Shown here: piece by piece, positions 1 to 7,717 of the stretch
Layout: every line of letters begins with the position of its first letter
Numbering within the stretch: the stretch's first letter is position 1
Origin: Bradyrhizobium sp. AUGA SZCCT0176
GTDB lineage: Bacteria; Pseudomonadota; Alphaproteobacteria; Rhizobiales; Xanthobacteraceae
DNA: 64,000 nt
NCBI RefSeq assembly: GCF_018130145.1
Contig: NZ_JAFCMB010000002.1
Location: 248,001-312,000, forward strand
Direction: 5' to 3'
Translations under genes and position numbers: made by a program
Notes under the pieces: generated by a model
Databases searched by the model: none
What the model saw: the letters and a program-made list of their open reading frames with translations, nothing else
Told to the model about the DNA's origin: nothing

Positions 1-625
1 CAAGCATCCGCTCAACAATGCCGACTTCTCCTCTTTCCTGCTGCAGGCGCAGAGCTCGAAGGCGAAGATCATCGGCCTTGCCAATGCCGGCGGCGACACC
101 ACCAACTCGATCAAGCAGGCGGCGGAGTTCGGCATCGTCTCCGGCGGGCAGAAGCTCGCGGGCATGCTGATGTTCATCACCGACGTTCATGCGCTCGGGC
201 TGAAGGTCGCGCAGGGCCTGAACTTCACCGAGACGTTCTATTGGGACGCCAACGACAAGACCCGCGCGTTCACCAAGCGCTTCAATGAAAAGCACAAGAA
301 GGGCCCGCCCACCATGGTGCAGGCCGGCGTCTATTCCTCGCTGATCCATTACTTCAAGGCACTGGAAGCGCTCGGCGGCAACCCGCATGACGGCCGCGCG
401 GTGGTCGCCAAGATGAAGGAAATGCCGACCGACGACGACCTGTTTGGCAAGGGCACGGTCCGTGCCGATGGACGCAAGATCCATCCGGCCTATCTGTTCG
501 AGGTGAAGAAGCCGGCGGATTCGAAATATCCGTGGGACTATTACAACCTCGTCGCCACCATCCCGGCCGAGGAAGCCTTCATTCCACTCGACAAGAGCGT
601 CTGCCCGATGCTGAAGAAGACCTGA
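1..625 (+). CDS. ABC transporter substrate-binding protein, C-terminal part (branched-chain amino acid type)
   Basis: The reading frame is already open at the left edge (first full codon at base 2) and runs to a TGA at 623-625, giving about 207 residues. They look like the C-terminal two thirds of a periplasmic type I binding protein of the LivJ/Peripla_BP_6 family. The visible part has the lobe-switching segment around IIGLANAGGDT and the ligand-lobe helix QAGVYSSLIHYFKALEALG, and it ends in CPMLKKT as many Bradyrhizobium members of this family do. Such proteins capture amino acids or aromatic or carboxylic acids for a LivHMGF-type permease. The start and the cognate permease lie outside the window. 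The gene is followed by a strong intrinsic terminator. Family assignment is firm; the ligand is unknown. Confidence 0.85.
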   Translation, partial: KHPLNNADFSSFLLQAQSSKAKIIGLANAGGDTTNSIKQAAEFGIVSGGQKLAGMLMFITDVHALGLKVAQGLNFTETFYWDANDKTRAFTKRFNEKHKKGPPTMVQAGVYSSLIHYFKALEALGGNPHDGRAVVAKMKEMPTDDDLFGKGTVRADGRKIHPAYLFEVKKPADSKYPWDYYNLVATIPAEEAFIPLDKSVCPMLKKT

Positions 626-649
626 TCCGGCGGATCGTCCAAAGTGCAA

Positions 650-678
650 AATGCCGGCGAGCGATCGCCGGCATTTTT
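650..678 (+). terminator. Rho-independent terminator of the substrate-binding protein gene
   Basis: The arms AATGCCGGCG (650-659) and CGCCGGCATT (666-675) form a perfect 10-bp GC-rich stem with a 6-nt loop. A run of five T ends at 678. It lies 25 bases after the stop codon. Confidence 0.9.
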
Positions 679-763
679 GTTGGGCGATCGGTTCGATCCC
701 TTCCCTCGCGACGGCGTCCATCGCAAGATATTCTGATTCTATTTTCAAACAGCTAACCCTATT

Positions 764-903
764 CGTCGTCCCGGCGAACGCAGATGCGCAATTGCGCATC
801 GGGGGACCCATACCGCGTGATCTCTCGGTGAAGGCTCGGTAGCAGAGACCATCCGCAAAACTTCCTCCTGTGGTTATGGGTCCCGGCTCAAGGCCGGGAC
901 GAC
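764..903. repeat. Palindromic intergenic repeat element (Bradyrhizobium-type)
   Basis: Nested inverted repeats are visible. GTCGTCCCGGC at 765-775 pairs with GCCGGGACGAC at 893-903. GGGACCCATA at 803-812 pairs with TATGGGTCCC at 875-884. GATGCGCAATTGCGCATC at 783-800 is a perfect 18-bp palindrome. The whole stretch could fold as one long cruciform or RNA hairpin. From memory, elements starting CGTCGTCCCGGC and containing GGGACCCATA are scattered in intergenic regions of Bradyrhizobium genomes. A related element lies at 42129-42220. No gene is seen between 679 and 1009. Confidence 0.65.
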
Positions 904-1009
904 AGCGGTGTTTGTCATTGCACCATCATCCAAACGCGACTTCGCGATCTCGCGACGCATTGCGCCCGAGCTTTGCCAGAAATTCCTTGCCCTCGAAGAC
1001 AGAGGGCGC

Positions 1010-1265
1010 AGGGAAGACCGGGTGCGCGCTGCACCCGCGGTCTCGCGTGCGGTTTGCACAAAACAAGGTGCACACGAGCATACAGGTCCAGCGGAGAACA
1101 CCCGGCCTTCCCTGCGCAATGGCTTTACGGCTTATGCCGTGCTCTCCCCGGAGACGAGTTCTTGGTTGACTCCGTCGCTGCCGTTCCCGCTTGCGCTTCT
1201 CCGACAGCTTGACGCCTGCCACGGGCGCCAGGACCACACGGTTTTGCCGTACGCTTATCCACGCC
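1010..1265. repeat. Probable interspersed non-coding repeat
   Basis: I recognise phrases here, for example CAATGGCTTTACGGCTTATG near 1119 and CCACACGGTTTTGCCGTACG near 1234, as belonging to a sequence that recurs between genes in Bradyrhizobium genomes. The short reading frames across it are Arg/Pro/Ser-rich, overlap one another on both strands and have no ribosome binding sites, so I call no gene. The recognition is from memory and needs a self-genome BLASTN. Confidence 0.4.
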
Positions 1266-1766
1266 GTCGTCGAGGCGCAAACCAGCGTCCACCGCAACCC
1301 GTCCAACGTCCGTGACGACGGCCGACGCCCTTCTGACCAGGACGGGATGGCCAAACATATGCCTCTGATTTGGATTCTGGTAAACAGAAATCTTTTTTAC
1401 TTCAGGGCTTGACATGATTTCCGACTATCAGAACTGATTTGCCCGTCGGGTTGATTTGTCGCACCCGGGCCGCAAAATAGCGCTTGCTCGCGAAGCGACG
1501 CAGCAACCTCGCTCTGACCTCAGAATACACACTAGAGAGGATCAACGACAGTCTGCGAATGGTGCGGCGCGTGTCCGGTGATTCCCGCTGAGCGGACGTC
1601 GACCGGCATGCCGGAAGCGACGCGAACGACCCAAACCGGAAACCGAGCGTCCAATCATCGCTGATGAACCATTTGTTCTGCGACCCGACTAAAGGACAAA
1701 TGAACGTCCGGAGAATGGCGGTCGGTTGTTCCGGCTGCTGCGACCAACGTGCGGAGACCACGTGCG
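1266..1766. other. Non-coding stretch upstream of the TPR gene
   Basis: I see no convincing gene. The region is less GC-rich around 1370-1440, where a T-run and the words CTTGACATGATTT occur, and reading frames are short and overlapping. It presumably carries the promoter of the TPR gene, but I cannot place one with confidence. Confidence 0.4.
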
Positions 1767-2630
1767 ATGCAGATGCGCTTCTCAACATACCGGTTGTTAG
1801 CTTGCATGGCCGTGGTGGTTCTCGCCGGGTTGCCGAGAGTGGCCGCCGCAGCCGCAGACGAGTTGGATTTCTGCATAAAGCTGTCAGATGACCTCGCGGT
1901 CACAGGGTGCTCGCGCGCCATCGACTCGCAACAATACACGGGTCGAAGCCTTGCGCGGCTGCATACGCGTCGCGGCGGGGCGTACCAGGCACAGGGTGAC
2001 GTCAACCGCGCAGTGGCTGACTACAACGAGTCGATGCGGATCGATCCGACGTATCCGGCTGCGTACAGCAACCGCGGCAACATTTGGTTCCACAAAGGCG
2101 ACTTCGACCGGGCCATCGCGGACTATAACCAGGCGATCCAGTTCGATCCGAAATATGGGGTCGCCTACGCCAACCGCGGCAGCGCCTTGGGGGCCAAGGG
2201 TGACCTCGACCGGGCCATCGCGGACTTCAACCGGGCGATCGAGATCGATCCGAAAGATGCTGAAGCGCACTACGGCCGCGGCCGCGCCTGGGGCGCCGGG
2301 GGCAAATACGACCGGGCGGTCGCGGACTATAACCAGGCGATCCAACTCGATCCGAAATATGCGCGCGCCTACGTCAACCGCGGCAGCGCCTGGGGCAACA
2401 GGGGCGACCTCGACCGGGCCATTGCGGATTACAACGAGGCGATCCGGCTCGATCCGAAAATTGCCAAAGCCTATTACAACCGCGGCATTGCGTGGGAGAA
2501 GAAACGCAGTCTGCAAGCGGCATTGGCTGACTTCAAGATGCACTCTCAACTCGCTCCGGCCGATCCAGACGGCCTGAAGGCTGTGAAGCGCGTATCGAAA
2601 GAATTGAGCAAGATGACGGGGCGGCGCTGA
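1767..2630 (+). CDS. Secreted tetratricopeptide-repeat protein
   Basis: A 287-residue protein with an N-terminal export signal (basic start, hydrophobic LLACMAVVVLAGLP, then an Ala-rich cleavage region ending near AAAA-D). About six TPR units follow, each with the pattern AIADYNxAIxxDPKxAxAYxNRG, and a short basic C-terminus. TPRs are helical hairpins that bind other proteins, so a periplasmic scaffold role is likely; no catalytic domain is visible. I chose the ATG at 1767, which has GGAG about 10 bases upstream, over the GTG at 1749 and over the ATG at 1773. The central units are almost identical at DNA level (four copies of 102 bp), which points to recent tandem duplication. It stands alone, with no operon partner. 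Confidence 0.8.
   Translation: MQMRFSTYRLLACMAVVVLAGLPRVAAAAADELDFCIKLSDDLAVTGCSRAIDSQQYTGRSLARLHTRRGGAYQAQGDVNRAVADYNESMRIDPTYPAAYSNRGNIWFHKGDFDRAIADYNQAIQFDPKYGVAYANRGSALGAKGDLDRAIADFNRAIEIDPKDAEAHYGRGRAWGAGGKYDRAVADYNQAIQLDPKYARAYVNRGSAWGNRGDLDRAIADYNEAIRLDPKIAKAYYNRGIAWEKKRSLQAALADFKMHSQLAPADPDGLKAVKRVSKELSKMTGRR
2105..2512 (+). repeat. Four tandem 102-bp coding repeats in the TPR gene
   Basis: The word CGACCGGGC recurs at exactly 2105, 2207, 2309 and 2411, with strongly similar downstream sequence each time. The period of 102 bp equals one 34-residue TPR. The high DNA identity suggests expansion or homogenisation and possible copy-number variation between strains. Confidence 0.85.
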
Positions 2631-2823
2631 CATGGTTTGACGTCTGGAAGTGGCACTTGTCGGACCTGACATACACGATCGGTGATGCCCGCTGATTGTT
2701 GACGAGCGGAAGTTCGCAGCACGCAGTCAAAGTGACGCGACTGAACCCAAGCCGACATAAGCGGGAAGATTTCGCTGCCACGCCCAAGCTTATAGGCGAG
2801 CGCCCCGGTTAAATCAGACATTT

Positions 2824-2839
2824 TGTGATGGCCGTCACA
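2824..2839. promoter_or_regulatory. Perfect CRP-type operator upstream of the small GG-leader gene
   Basis: TGTGA-TGGCCG-TCACA at 2824-2839 matches the classical CRP/FNR-superfamily palindrome TGTGA-N6-TCACA in all ten defined positions. It ends 78 bases before the ATG at 2918, a usual distance for an activator site. Which Crp/Fnr-family protein of the host would bind it is not shown by the sequence. Confidence 0.55.
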
Positions 2840-2917
2840 TACCGACGAGAGCGGTGATGCCAGATATGGCCGCATCGGCGCGGATGATCGCGGCGGCTAA
2901 TTCAAAGGGGAAATGCG

Positions 2918-3097
2918 ATGACTGGAAATGCAATCAACGCTAAGAGCGAAGCTCTGGAACTGCACGAGTTGTCCTCCGAGGAGCTCGATGCGGCGTCTGG
3001 CGGCAACAAGGTGAAGGTCAAAGAACAGGAAAACCGAGAGCAGCTGCAGGCGATGAAGACATTCGCCCAGGTACTCCAGCAAGCGGGTCAGATCTAA
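2918..3097 (+). CDS. Small double-glycine-leader peptide, putative RiPP or exported-peptide precursor
   Basis: ATG at 2918 follows AAAGGGGAAATGCG, a good Shine-Dalgarno, and the frame ends with TAA at 3095-3097, giving 59 residues. Residues 13-29 read LELHELSSEELDAASGG, matching the double-glycine leader pattern (LSxEELDxxSGG) recognised by C39 peptidase domains of PCAT/bacteriocin ABC exporters. The remainder is a 30-residue, highly charged, Cys-free segment starting NKVKVKEQENRE and ending QVLQQAGQI, predicted as an amphipathic helix. That does not resemble a classic membrane-active bacteriocin; it could be a signalling peptide or a small exported protein of the kind found widely in Bradyrhizobium. 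No exporter or modification enzyme is visible nearby. The start, stop and leader motif are plain; the function is inference. Confidence 0.7.
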   Translation: MTGNAINAKSEALELHELSSEELDAASGGNKVKVKEQENREQLQAMKTFAQVLQQAGQI

Positions 3098-3449
3098 ATC
3101 AAAGGAGAACCCCCTCCACAAGGACGGGTGGTACCCGCGTGGAAGCGGCGGCGGCTCGGGAGGCCGCTGTGCTGCGATTGCTCACAGCGGCTAATGGCAC
3201 TTTTGCGACGTGGTGAACGGCACGACGATGTCCGGTCCCGCAGGCATACCCGACTTCCCGCGCGCCGGTCTGGACTTCTCAGTTTGCCCCTGGGCGGACA
3301 TTCGCACATCCCCTGACGGGGCTATGTCTCCGTATCGTCGGCCGTCAGCATGCCAGCGGGGCCAGGCCAGGTCAAACCAACTTGATTTGCTTTGCAAACG
3401 CGCCATTCCCGGGCGATTTGGCGTCGTCTCAACGAACGAGGGCGTAGTC
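3098..3449. other. Intergenic stretch without a supported gene
   Basis: An AAAGGAGAA sequence lies directly after the small gene but leads into no conserved frame. A frame joined to the serine hydrolase extends back to 3210, but its residues are unlike the family and a better start exists at 3450. I see no terminator or RNA gene. Confidence 0.4.
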
Positions 3450-4655
3450 ATGGCCAATCCTGCACCGACGAATGCCGCTGATGACGCCGCTCCGGAGCGG
3501 GCGGCTCCGAACCACTGGAACACGACACCCGAAAACCAGGCGCCGACCTTCCGCAACCAGGACCAGGTCTGGCCGGTGCGCGTCATCCGGCGCGGCGACG
3601 CGGTACGGCCGCTCCCACCGCACGCCCGTTCGCTCGCGGACCTGACCTTTGATGTGGGCGGGGTACGCCTCAGCCTCAGCGACCACTTGGCCCGCCGCCG
3701 CACGGCCGGGCTGCTGATCCTGAAGCACGGCGAGATTGCGCTGGAGCGCTACGGCATGGGCAACGGCCCGGAGAGCCGGTGGATCAGCATGTCGACCGCG
3801 AAGTCGATCACCGCGACGCTCGCCGGGGCGGCACTCCACGATGGCGCGATCGGCAGCCTTGACGATCGCTGCGAGCAATACCTGCCGCGGCTGCGCGGCT
3901 CGGCTTACGAGGGCGTCACGATTCGTAACCTCCTGCGGATGTGCTCCGGCGTGGCCTGGCGCGAGCACGACGATGCAGACGGACGGTCAGACTGCACTCG
4001 CCTGGTCAAGGCCATGGTGAGCCGGCGGTCAGACTCCGTCCTCGACCTCCTGTGCAAACTGCCGCGCGCAGAGCCGCAGGGCACAGTCTTCAACTATTCG
4101 ACCGGCGAGAGTTACCTGATTGGCGCGTTGGTCGCGGCCGCAACATCCCGGCCCCTGGCCGACTACTGCACCGAGACGATCTGGGGACCCGCCGGCATGG
4201 AGGCCGACGGGTATTGGCAACTTGACTCCGAAGGCGGCATGGAGCTCGGCGGGTTTGGCGTCAGCGCGCGCCTGCGCGACTTCGGCCGCTTCGGCCAGCT
4301 GGTGCTGGAGGACGGCGAGGCCTTCATTGGCCGGCGGGTCCTTCCGCCCGGCTGGCGCGATCTCGCCGGACAGCCCGACAGCGCCCCCACCGGCTTCGGT
4401 CGGCTCATGCCCGGTTCGCCGTTGGGATACGGCTACCACTGGTGGGCGATGCCGCCCTTGCCGGGCGGCGTCAACAACGGTGTCTTTTCGGCGAATGGCG
4501 ACTATGGCCAGATCATCGTCGTCAATCCGGCCGAGCAGGTGGTCGTCGCAATCCAGAGCGCGTGGCGTCAGCCTGAGGACGGCGCCGCCGGGCTCGAAAT
4601 CGTCGCGATGATCAGAGCTGCGGTGCGCGCGCTCCAAACGGAGCCAGCGTCGTAG
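3450..4655 (+). CDS. Serine hydrolase, beta-lactamase/penicillin-binding-protein-like family
   Basis: A 401-residue protein of the class C beta-lactamase-related fold. It shows the acylation motif SxxK as S115-TA-K118 (WISMSTAKS) and the second motif near Y216 (FNYSTGESY). A C-terminal strand region, ANGDYGQIIVV, stands where this family has its third active-site element. Members are esterases, amidases, D-amino-acid hydrolases or 6-aminohexanoate hydrolases, so the substrate is open. There is no signal peptide, so a cytoplasmic enzyme is likely. I chose ATG 3450 because GAGGG stands seven bases upstream and family similarity begins soon after. It is a single gene, convergent with tonB. Confidence 0.8.
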   Translation: MANPAPTNAADDAAPERAAPNHWNTTPENQAPTFRNQDQVWPVRVIRRGDAVRPLPPHARSLADLTFDVGGVRLSLSDHLARRRTAGLLILKHGEIALERYGMGNGPESRWISMSTAKSITATLAGAALHDGAIGSLDDRCEQYLPRLRGSAYEGVTIRNLLRMCSGVAWREHDDADGRSDCTRLVKAMVSRRSDSVLDLLCKLPRAEPQGTVFNYSTGESYLIGALVAAATSRPLADYCTETIWGPAGMEADGYWQLDSEGGMELGGFGVSARLRDFGRFGQLVLEDGEAFIGRRVLPPGWRDLAGQPDSAPTGFGRLMPGSPLGYGYHWWAMPPLPGGVNNGVFSANGDYGQIIVVNPAEQVVVAIQSAWRQPEDGAAGLEIVAMIRAAVRALQTEPAS

Positions 4656-4728
4656 GCCCCGGAGCGGCGACTTCCCTGGCTATCCTGGCCAACTGGTGGA
4701 AACATCACTCCGCTGCGCCCTACCCCGC

Positions 4729-5523
4729 TCAGCCCTTCTTCGATTTGACGCGGAAGATCACCGGCACGGTAAAGCTCAACCCCTCGTCCGCGATCAATGG
4801 CGGCGGCGCGGGCACGGGGTCGGAGCGCCGCACCATTGAGAGTGCGGCCTCGTCGAACGCCGCGTCGCCGGATCCTTTTTCGATGCTGACCGAAAGCACG
4901 CGTCCCATCCGGTCCAGCGTGAAACGAACAGCGATTTCGGCGGCCTGTTGTGTGCGATCCTTTGGATATTTCTTGTGCTTGTCGAGATGGGCGCTCAGTT
5001 CCTTCTGCCAGGTCGCACGCACGCGGCGCGCGGTCTCGCCGCTGCCGATGGCCGGTGCGATCGAGCGCGGCCCCTCCGGGATCGCCTCGGAACTGGGGGT
5101 GGCGGTTGCTTCTGACGCGACTGACTCCGTCGAGGCCGCGGTCTGCACCGCCGCGATCTTCGGATCGTCTTCCTTGGGTTTTTTCGACTCGGTCTCCGTC
5201 ACCACCCGGTCCGCTTCTTCGGGTTCGGTTGGCTTGTCCTGCGGCAGCTCGGTTTCCTTGACCTCGGCCTTCTGCTCGGCGAGCTGAGGTGACGCCGTCG
5301 ACGCATCCGTATCGGGGCCTGGCGGCAGATCGGTCACCTCGCGATGGACCGAGGCCATTTCGAGCCCGATCTCGATCGCGGTCGCGCCGAGCGCATCGTC
5401 GGCCTCTTCGGTCTGCAGATGCGAGATCGCCAGCGCCGCGCCGCCGATGTGGAGCGCGAGCGCGCAGACGCCTGCGAAAACCCAGAGCCGCCGGGACGTC
5501 GTTTGTTCGTCGAGGTCAGTCAT
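4729..5523 (-). CDS. tonB: TonB energy-transducing protein
   Basis: A 264-residue protein with a short cytoplasmic N-terminus and one membrane anchor (about residues 13-33, LWVFAGVCALALHIGGAALA). A long Pro/Glu/Lys/Thr-rich periplasmic spacer follows (about 55-150), then a C-terminal TonB domain with the conserved YP (KKYPKD) and the strand AEIAVRFTLDRMGRVLSV. It transmits proton-motive energy from ExbBD to outer-membrane receptors. It is the last gene of the iron operon, 14 bases after exbD. ATG 5523 is preferred over an in-frame TTG six bases upstream; neither has a strong ribosome binding site, which suggests translational coupling. Confidence 0.9.
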   Translation of the reverse strand: MTDLDEQTTSRRLWVFAGVCALALHIGGAALAISHLQTEEADDALGATAIEIGLEMASVHREVTDLPPGPDTDASTASPQLAEQKAEVKETELPQDKPTEPEEADRVVTETESKKPKEDDPKIAAVQTAASTESVASEATATPSSEAIPEGPRSIAPAIGSGETARRVRATWQKELSAHLDKHKKYPKDRTQQAAEIAVRFTLDRMGRVLSVSIEKGSGDAAFDEAALSMVRRSDPVPAPPPLIADEGLSFTVPVIFRVKSKKG

Positions 5524-5537
5524 CGGCAATCAGCCGT

Positions 5538-6014
5538 TCAAGGTTTCGCTTCGGCCGGCGCCGGCGCTGCCGGCAAGGCCGCCGCATCCGGAACGCCTTC
5601 GAGTGTCACCAGCTTGAGCTTGGAATAACCGCCGGCGCGCAGGATCTCCAGCACGTCCATCAACTCGCCATAGGGCACCGCGCGGTCGGCGCGCAGGAAC
5701 ACATATTTATCCTTGCTCATATCCGGCATCGCGTCGAGCGAGCGCACCAGGTCGACCCGCTTGACCAGGTTCTCGCCGATCGCGACCGCCAGATCCGGCT
5801 TGATGCTCACGTAAGTCGGCTTGTCCGGTTTCTTCTGCGGGGTCGCCGTCGATGTCGGCAGGTCGATTGGAAGATCGACGGTCGACAGCGGCGCCGCCAC
5901 CATGAAGATGATCAGGAGGACGAGCATGACGTCGATGAACGGCGTGACATTGATTTCGTGCGATTCCGCAAAATCGCTGTCGTCGTCGTCGTTGTCTGCG
6001 ATCGAAGCGCCCAT
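5538..6014 (-). CDS. exbD: TonB-system stator protein ExbD
   Basis: A 158-residue protein with an acidic cytoplasmic N-terminus and a single transmembrane helix, TPFIDVMLVLLIIFMVA. The helix carries the proton-conducting Asp (D28) shared by ExbD/TolR. A periplasmic domain with the usual YGELMDVLEILRAGGY segment follows, and the tail is Ala/Pro-rich. Together with ExbB it forms the proton-driven motor of TonB. The start codon lies three bases past the exbB stop, and its GGAG overlaps the exbB end, so the genes are translationally coupled. Confidence 0.92.
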   Translation of the reverse strand: MGASIADNDDDDSDFAESHEINVTPFIDVMLVLLIIFMVAAPLSTVDLPIDLPTSTATPQKKPDKPTYVSIKPDLAVAIGENLVKRVDLVRSLDAMPDMSKDKYVFLRADRAVPYGELMDVLEILRAGGYSKLKLVTLEGVPDAAALPAAPAPAEAKP

Positions 6015-6017
6015 CGC

Positions 6018-7007
6018 CTACTCCGCCGCCGCGCGGGAATGCGAACCGCCGACATGGGTACGATCGAGATCGCGCGACAGCAGCCGTCCCGCGGCGCCCG
6101 ACGCACGGCCGACCAGTTCCAGGTAGCCCTTGGTCACGCGCGAAAAGTGATTGTAGATGATGACGGCGGGGATCGCGGCGACAAGACCGATCGCGGTCGC
6201 CAGCAGCGCTTCGGCGATTCCGGGCGCCACCACGGCCAGATTCGTCGTCTGCGATTTCGAGATGCCGATGAAGCTGTTCATGATGCCCCAGACCGTGCCG
6301 AACAGTCCGACGAAGGGCGATGTTGCGCCGATGGTGGCGAGCAGGCCCATGCCGAGCCGGATCCGCCGCGCCTCGGCGCGCACGATCTCGGCAAAGCTCG
6401 ACGCCGCGCGCTCCTTGATGCCGGCGTCGCTCGAGATACCCGCCGACAGGCGCGCTTCGCGCATCGCGGCCGCGAGCAATGACGACAGCACGCTACCCTT
6501 CGCGCCCAGCGCGAATTGCGCTTCCGCAAGCGAGCGGGAGTCGCTGATCTTTTTGAGCGCATTGCGCAGCTTGCGCTGAATGACGGTCATCTCGATCATC
6601 TTGGCGATGAAGATGGTCCAGGTCAGCAGCGAAGCAAAGGCGAGACCGATCATGACGGCCTTGACCAGCACGTCCGCCGACTTGAACATCGACCACGGCG
6701 ACAATTCGCGGAGTTCCGCAGCGGCGGCCTTCAGCAGCTTGTCACGCTCGGCCGGCGCCGCGGTGGCTTCTGCCGCCGGGGATGCGGCGTTTGGCGCTGC
6801 GGCCGCCGACGGCGCGGGAGCCTGAACGGCCGGAGGTTGTGCGGCCGGCGCGGCGGGCTGCTGCCCCGCCGCCGGAGCTTGCTGAACCACAGGCGCGGGC
6901 GGCGCTGCAGGCGCCATCTTCTGCTGGGCCGACGAAGACACGGTCGACGAAAGCATCGCCAGGGCGGCGATCACGGCAACGGTGGTGCGAACAATTATGG
7001 AATTCAT
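6018..7007 (-). CDS. exbB: TonB-system motor protein ExbB with N-terminal export/Pro-Ala extension
   Basis: A 329-residue member of the ExbB/TolQ/MotA family. Residues 1-27 look like a cleaved or anchored signal ([18 protein letters not shown]). Residues 30-85 are Pro/Ala/Gln-rich, as in many alphaproteobacterial long-form ExbB proteins. The core has three membrane helices, including [19 protein letters not shown] and the long helix containing [17 protein letters not shown], which carry the pore Thr/Ser positions. It forms the pentameric proton channel with ExbD. The start ATG overlaps the piuC stop by four bases (ATGA). Confidence 0.92.
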   Translation of the reverse strand: MNSIIVRTTVAVIAALAMLSSTVSSSAQQKMAPAAPPAPVVQQAPAAGQQPAAPAAQPPAVQAPAPSAAAAPNAASPAAEATAAPAERDKLLKAAAAELRELSPWSMFKSADVLVKAVMIGLAFASLLTWTIFIAKMIEMTVIQRKLRNALKKISDSRSLAEAQFALGAKGSVLSSLLAAAMREARLSAGISSDAGIKERAASSFAEIVRAEARRIRLGMGLLATIGATSPFVGLFGTVWGIMNSFIGISKSQTTNLAVVAPGIAEALLATAIGLVAAIPAVIIYNHFSRVTKGYLELVGRASGAAGRLLSRDLDRTHVGGSHSRAAAE

Positions 7008-7693
7008 ACTTCGGCCCAGTAGCGGATTAGGTTGTGATAGATACCGGTCAATTTGACCGTTTCAGGGTCATCCCGCCCAAGTCGCTCTACCAATGCCTGG
7101 ATCGCGGTATCGAGATCGAAGATCAGGCTGCGGGCGTGAGCATCCCGTACCATGCTCTGCAGCCAGAAAAAAGATGCGACGCGCATACCTCGTGTGACCG
7201 GCGTCACCAGATGCAAACTAGAAGCAGGATAAAGAACCATGTCCCCGGCCGGGAGCTTGATTTCCTGGGAGCCATAGCGGTCCTCGACCACCAGTTCGCC
7301 GCCGTCGTACTCGTCGGGTTCCGACAAAAACAACGTAACCGACAGGTCGGTCCGGATCCGCAAGCCGGTCAGGGTGTCGCCCCGCACCGCGTTGTCGACA
7401 TGGACACCGAAATGATGTCCGTCGGAGGCGGCGTAGCGGTTGAACAGCGGCGGAAAGATCTGCAGCGGGATCGCCGCCGAGATGAATCTCGGGCTCGCCG
7501 TCAGCGCCGACAGCACGCGATGGCCGAGCTTGCGGGCGACCTCGCTGTCCGGCGGCAATTGCTCGTTGCGCTTGACCAACGCGGACTGCGCGCCAGCGGT
7601 GGAACGACCATCCTCCCACGCACTCTCATCCATGATGCGGCGGAAGTCCGCCACATCAGCCTTATCAAGCACCGCGGGGATGCAGATCAGCAT
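7004..7693 (-). CDS. piuC: Fe(II)/2-oxoglutarate-dependent PKHD-type hydroxylase PiuC
   Basis: A 229-residue PiuC/YbiX-family protein. The iron-binding facial triad is visible as H98-V-D100 (HHFGVHVDN) and H161 (SSLHLVTP), and R171 suits 2-oxoglutarate binding (RGMRV). The family is regularly encoded next to Fiu/PiuA-type catecholate siderophore receptors, as here, and is thought to act in iron acquisition, though its substrate is not established. The ATG at 7693 is preceded by AGGTGGC and lies 24 bases after the receptor stop. The gene also overlaps exbB by four bases, so it is the second gene of a five-gene iron operon. Confidence 0.9.
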   Translation of the reverse strand: MLICIPAVLDKADVADFRRIMDESAWEDGRSTAGAQSALVKRNEQLPPDSEVARKLGHRVLSALTASPRFISAAIPLQIFPPLFNRYAASDGHHFGVHVDNAVRGDTLTGLRIRTDLSVTLFLSEPDEYDGGELVVEDRYGSQEIKLPAGDMVLYPASSLHLVTPVTRGMRVASFFWLQSMVRDAHARSLIFDLDTAIQALVERLGRDDPETVKLTGIYHNLIRYWAEV

Positions 7694-7717
7694 GCCACCT
7701 GCATCCTTAGAATTTGT

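Noticed and set aside
870..1354. Several overlapping short frames in the first intergenic region
   Set aside because: They overlap each other on both strands within repeat-like DNA, with no ribosome binding site or recognisable domain.
1884..2672. Long minus-strand and alternative plus-strand frames over the TPR gene
   Set aside because: They arise because the 102-bp repeat is a multiple of three, so any stop-free frame is repeated. They have no ribosome binding sites and lack TPR or other protein logic.
2918..3097. Class II bacteriocin or lanthipeptide precursor
   Set aside because: The leader fits but the core has no Cys and is strongly charged, and no immunity, modification or exporter gene is near. 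I keep the neutral term GG-leader peptide.
5289..6482. 397-codon plus-strand frame across tonB, exbD and exbB
   Set aside because: It is Arg/Asp-rich antisense to three well-supported genes with overlapping starts and stops.
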